Part shown: in pieces, positions 12,798 through 13,929 of the stretch | Layout of the letters: each line of letters begins with the position of its first letter | Numbering within the stretch: position 1 is the first letter of the stretch | DNA from: Deltaproteobacteria bacterium | Lineage (GTDB): Bacteria; Desulfobacterota; DSM-4660; Desulfatiglandales; Desulfatiglandaceae | Length of the DNA: 13,929 bases | Direction: 5' to 3' | Assembly: GCA_029932035.1 (NCBI GenBank) | Contig: JAOZQV010000050.1 | Span: forward strand, 1 to 13,929 | Notes under the pieces: model-generated | Databases searched by the model: none | The model's input: the letters and a program-made list of their open reading frames with translations, nothing else | What the model was told of the DNA's origin: nothing | Position numbers and translations under genes: made by a program

Positions 12798-13406
12798 ATG
12801 AGATTGATGGCTACGTTCCGATTAGCTCTTACAGTGGTACTCGTATTTTGTACCCCTGTTTTTGCTCAGCTACCTGCCGATGAGTTTGCAACGCGGCTGG
12901 TAGCTGCCGCAATGGATCGCCTCTCTCGCGATGTGACTTACGATGGCAGCTATCGGAGAATTGACTACCCGAACGGAGATGTTCCTGATAAAATCGGAGT
13001 CTGTACAGACTTGATTGTGCGTGCATATCGTTCCGTGGGAATTGACCTACAACAGGCGGTCCACGAGGATATGAAAGCCAACTTCGCGGTGTATCCCAAG
13101 ATCTGGAATCACAGCGGTCCGGACCCCAATATTGATCATCGCAGGGTGCCAAACCTGCAAGTCTTCCTTGAGCGAAAGGGGGTGGCGCTCGGCAACTCGC
13201 CTAACCCAGAGGACTACCGGCCCGGCGATCTCGTCACTTGGACCCTTCCGGGGAATCTGCCGCATATTGGCATTGTGGTTTGTCGTCGATCATCCGATGG
13301 ACGCCGCCCCTTAGTGGTTCATAACATCGGAGCTGGCCCAAAGCTTAATGATGTGTTGTTCGAGTTCCCCATCACAGGGCATTATCGATACGACGGGTCC
13401 AAATGA
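12798..13406 (+). CDS. DUF1287 family protein, exported, papain/NlpC-like fold candidate
   Basis: 202 residues. The N-terminus is a signal peptide (LALTVVLVFCTPVFA, then QLPADEF at about 24-30), so it is periplasmic or secreted. The rest follows the DUF1287 pattern closely: YPNGDVPDKIGVCTDLIVRA (57-76) with Cys69, VHEDMKANFAVYP (88-100), DPNIDHRRVPNL (109-120), PGDLVTWTLPG (142-152), LPHIGIVV (154-161) with His156, and VVHNIGAGP (173-181). Cys69 and His156 could form a cysteine-protease-like dyad, but no enzyme activity is established for the family to my knowledge. ATG 12798 and ATG 12807 are both possible starts and neither has a strong ribosome site. It is 101 bases after the SGNH-like gene, same direction. 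Confidence 0.9.
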   Translation: MRLMATFRLALTVVLVFCTPVFAQLPADEFATRLVAAAMDRLSRDVTYDGSYRRIDYPNGDVPDKIGVCTDLIVRAYRSVGIDLQQAVHEDMKANFAVYPKIWNHSGPDPNIDHRRVPNLQVFLERKGVALGNSPNPEDYRPGDLVTWTLPGNLPHIGIVVCRRSSDGRRPLVVHNIGAGPKLNDVLFEFPITGHYRYDGSK

Positions 13407-13517
13407 GAAGAATCGACTATATAACGACGAAGTTGGCCGTCGAATATCAACCAAAACATCGGGAAATGGGTAAAATCGTAGCCAGGGGCATATTTTGTAT
13501 ACAGGGAGGATAAAAGA

Positions 13518-13929
13518 ATGGTCATCACGAATATACTTGTGGGTCTTGCACTCTTAACTCTTGGTAAGAAGCTCTTCTGGCTTTTTGTGGGCGCCATCGG
13601 TTTTATCGGAGCCAGCGATATGGCAGCCCGGTATTTCAGCGGGTTGCCCGATTGGCAACTCCTCATTATCACCGTCGCGGCAGGGCTTATAGGTGTTTTA
13701 TTAGCCATATTTTTTCAAAAGGCGGCCATCCTTTTGGTGGGTTTTTATACCGGGGGATATCTAATTGTTTCGCTGTTTAACACACTGAATATGGCGCCAT
13801 CCCCTGCCCCGCCCTGGGCGCCGTTTGTCATCGGTGGCCTTTTAGGCGCTGTTCTGCTATATCTCTTTTTCGACTGGACGCTTATTGCCCTGTCATCTCT
13901 TGCCGGAGCCTCCTTTGTTTCCCAAACGA
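13518..13929 (+). CDS. Multi-pass membrane protein, DUF4203/TMEM198-like (3' end missing)
   Basis: 137 residues are visible before the window edge, with no stop. GGGAGG at 13504-13509 precedes ATG 13518 at good spacing. The protein is strongly hydrophobic with about five or six membrane helices: about 3-15, 18-34, 47-66, 68-89, 102-118 and 119-136, with short loops and a proline-rich loop (MAPSPAPPWAP) at about 92-102. Glycine-rich helices such as WLFVGAIGFIGA and LLVGFYTGGYLIV fit the DUF4203/TMEM198-type proteins of unknown role. It lies 111 bases after the DUF1287 gene with its own ribosome site. Function unknown; family assignment is tentative. Confidence 0.72.
   Translation, partial: MVITNILVGLALLTLGKKLFWLFVGAIGFIGASDMAARYFSGLPDWQLLIITVAAGLIGVLLAIFFQKAAILLVGFYTGGYLIVSLFNTLNMAPSPAPPWAPFVIGGLLGAVLLYLFFDWTLIALSSLAGASFVSQT

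Noticed and set aside
13382..13708. 108-codon minus-strand frame
   Set aside because: Antisense to the DUF4203-like gene, which has a good ribosome site and coherent membrane helices.

Overview
The window reads as a chromosomal segment of an anaerobic Desulfobacterota-type (deltaproteobacterial) bacterium. That guess rests on three things: a four-subunit 2-oxoacid:ferredoxin oxidoreductase operon, a methylenetetrahydrofolate reductase of the type used in one-carbon / acetyl-CoA pathway metabolism, and intergenic spacers filled with short degenerate repeat words. No rRNA operon, tRNA, CRISPR array, intact transposase or phage gene was seen.

Layout. Positions 1-3144 lie on the minus strand: a methylenetetrahydrofolate reductase running off the left edge, then (across a spacer holding a tiny dead GxxExxY gene between inverted repeats) a two-gene unit made of a TauE/SafE-type exporter and an Alph_Pro_TM-type membrane-anchored protein. 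A 627-bp AT-rich divergent spacer carries a possible sigma70-like promoter for the plus-strand operon at 3772-6407: delta (ferredoxin), alpha, beta and gamma subunits with overlapping ends. Converging on it, at 6429-8303 on the minus strand, are a type I mannose-6-phosphate isomerase and a COG2945-type alpha/beta hydrolase.

Positions 8304-11028 are accessory DNA: a decayed GT28 glycosyltransferase (truncated, one nonsense codon, one frameshift, a large internal deletion), repeat words, a possible 5S rRNA fragment, and one intact gene for a cysteine-rich protein of unknown function. Positions 11029-13406 hold three co-oriented genes whose products all start with export signals: an internally deleted solute-binding-protein remnant that is still an open frame, an SGNH-hydrolase-like protein with two C-terminal 47-residue repeats, and a DUF1287 protein. 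A multi-pass membrane protein starts at 13518 and runs off the right edge.

How the genes work together. The oxidoreductase subunits clearly form one enzyme that decarboxylates a 2-oxoacid to an acyl-CoA and reduces ferredoxin. The exporter and its partner probably act together at the membrane. The sugar isomerase and the hydrolase are only co-oriented. I did not find a convincing new multi-gene system. The most unusual material is the set of gene remnants associated with repeat words, the surviving mini solute-binding protein, the SGNH-like repeat protein and the cysteine-rich unknown.
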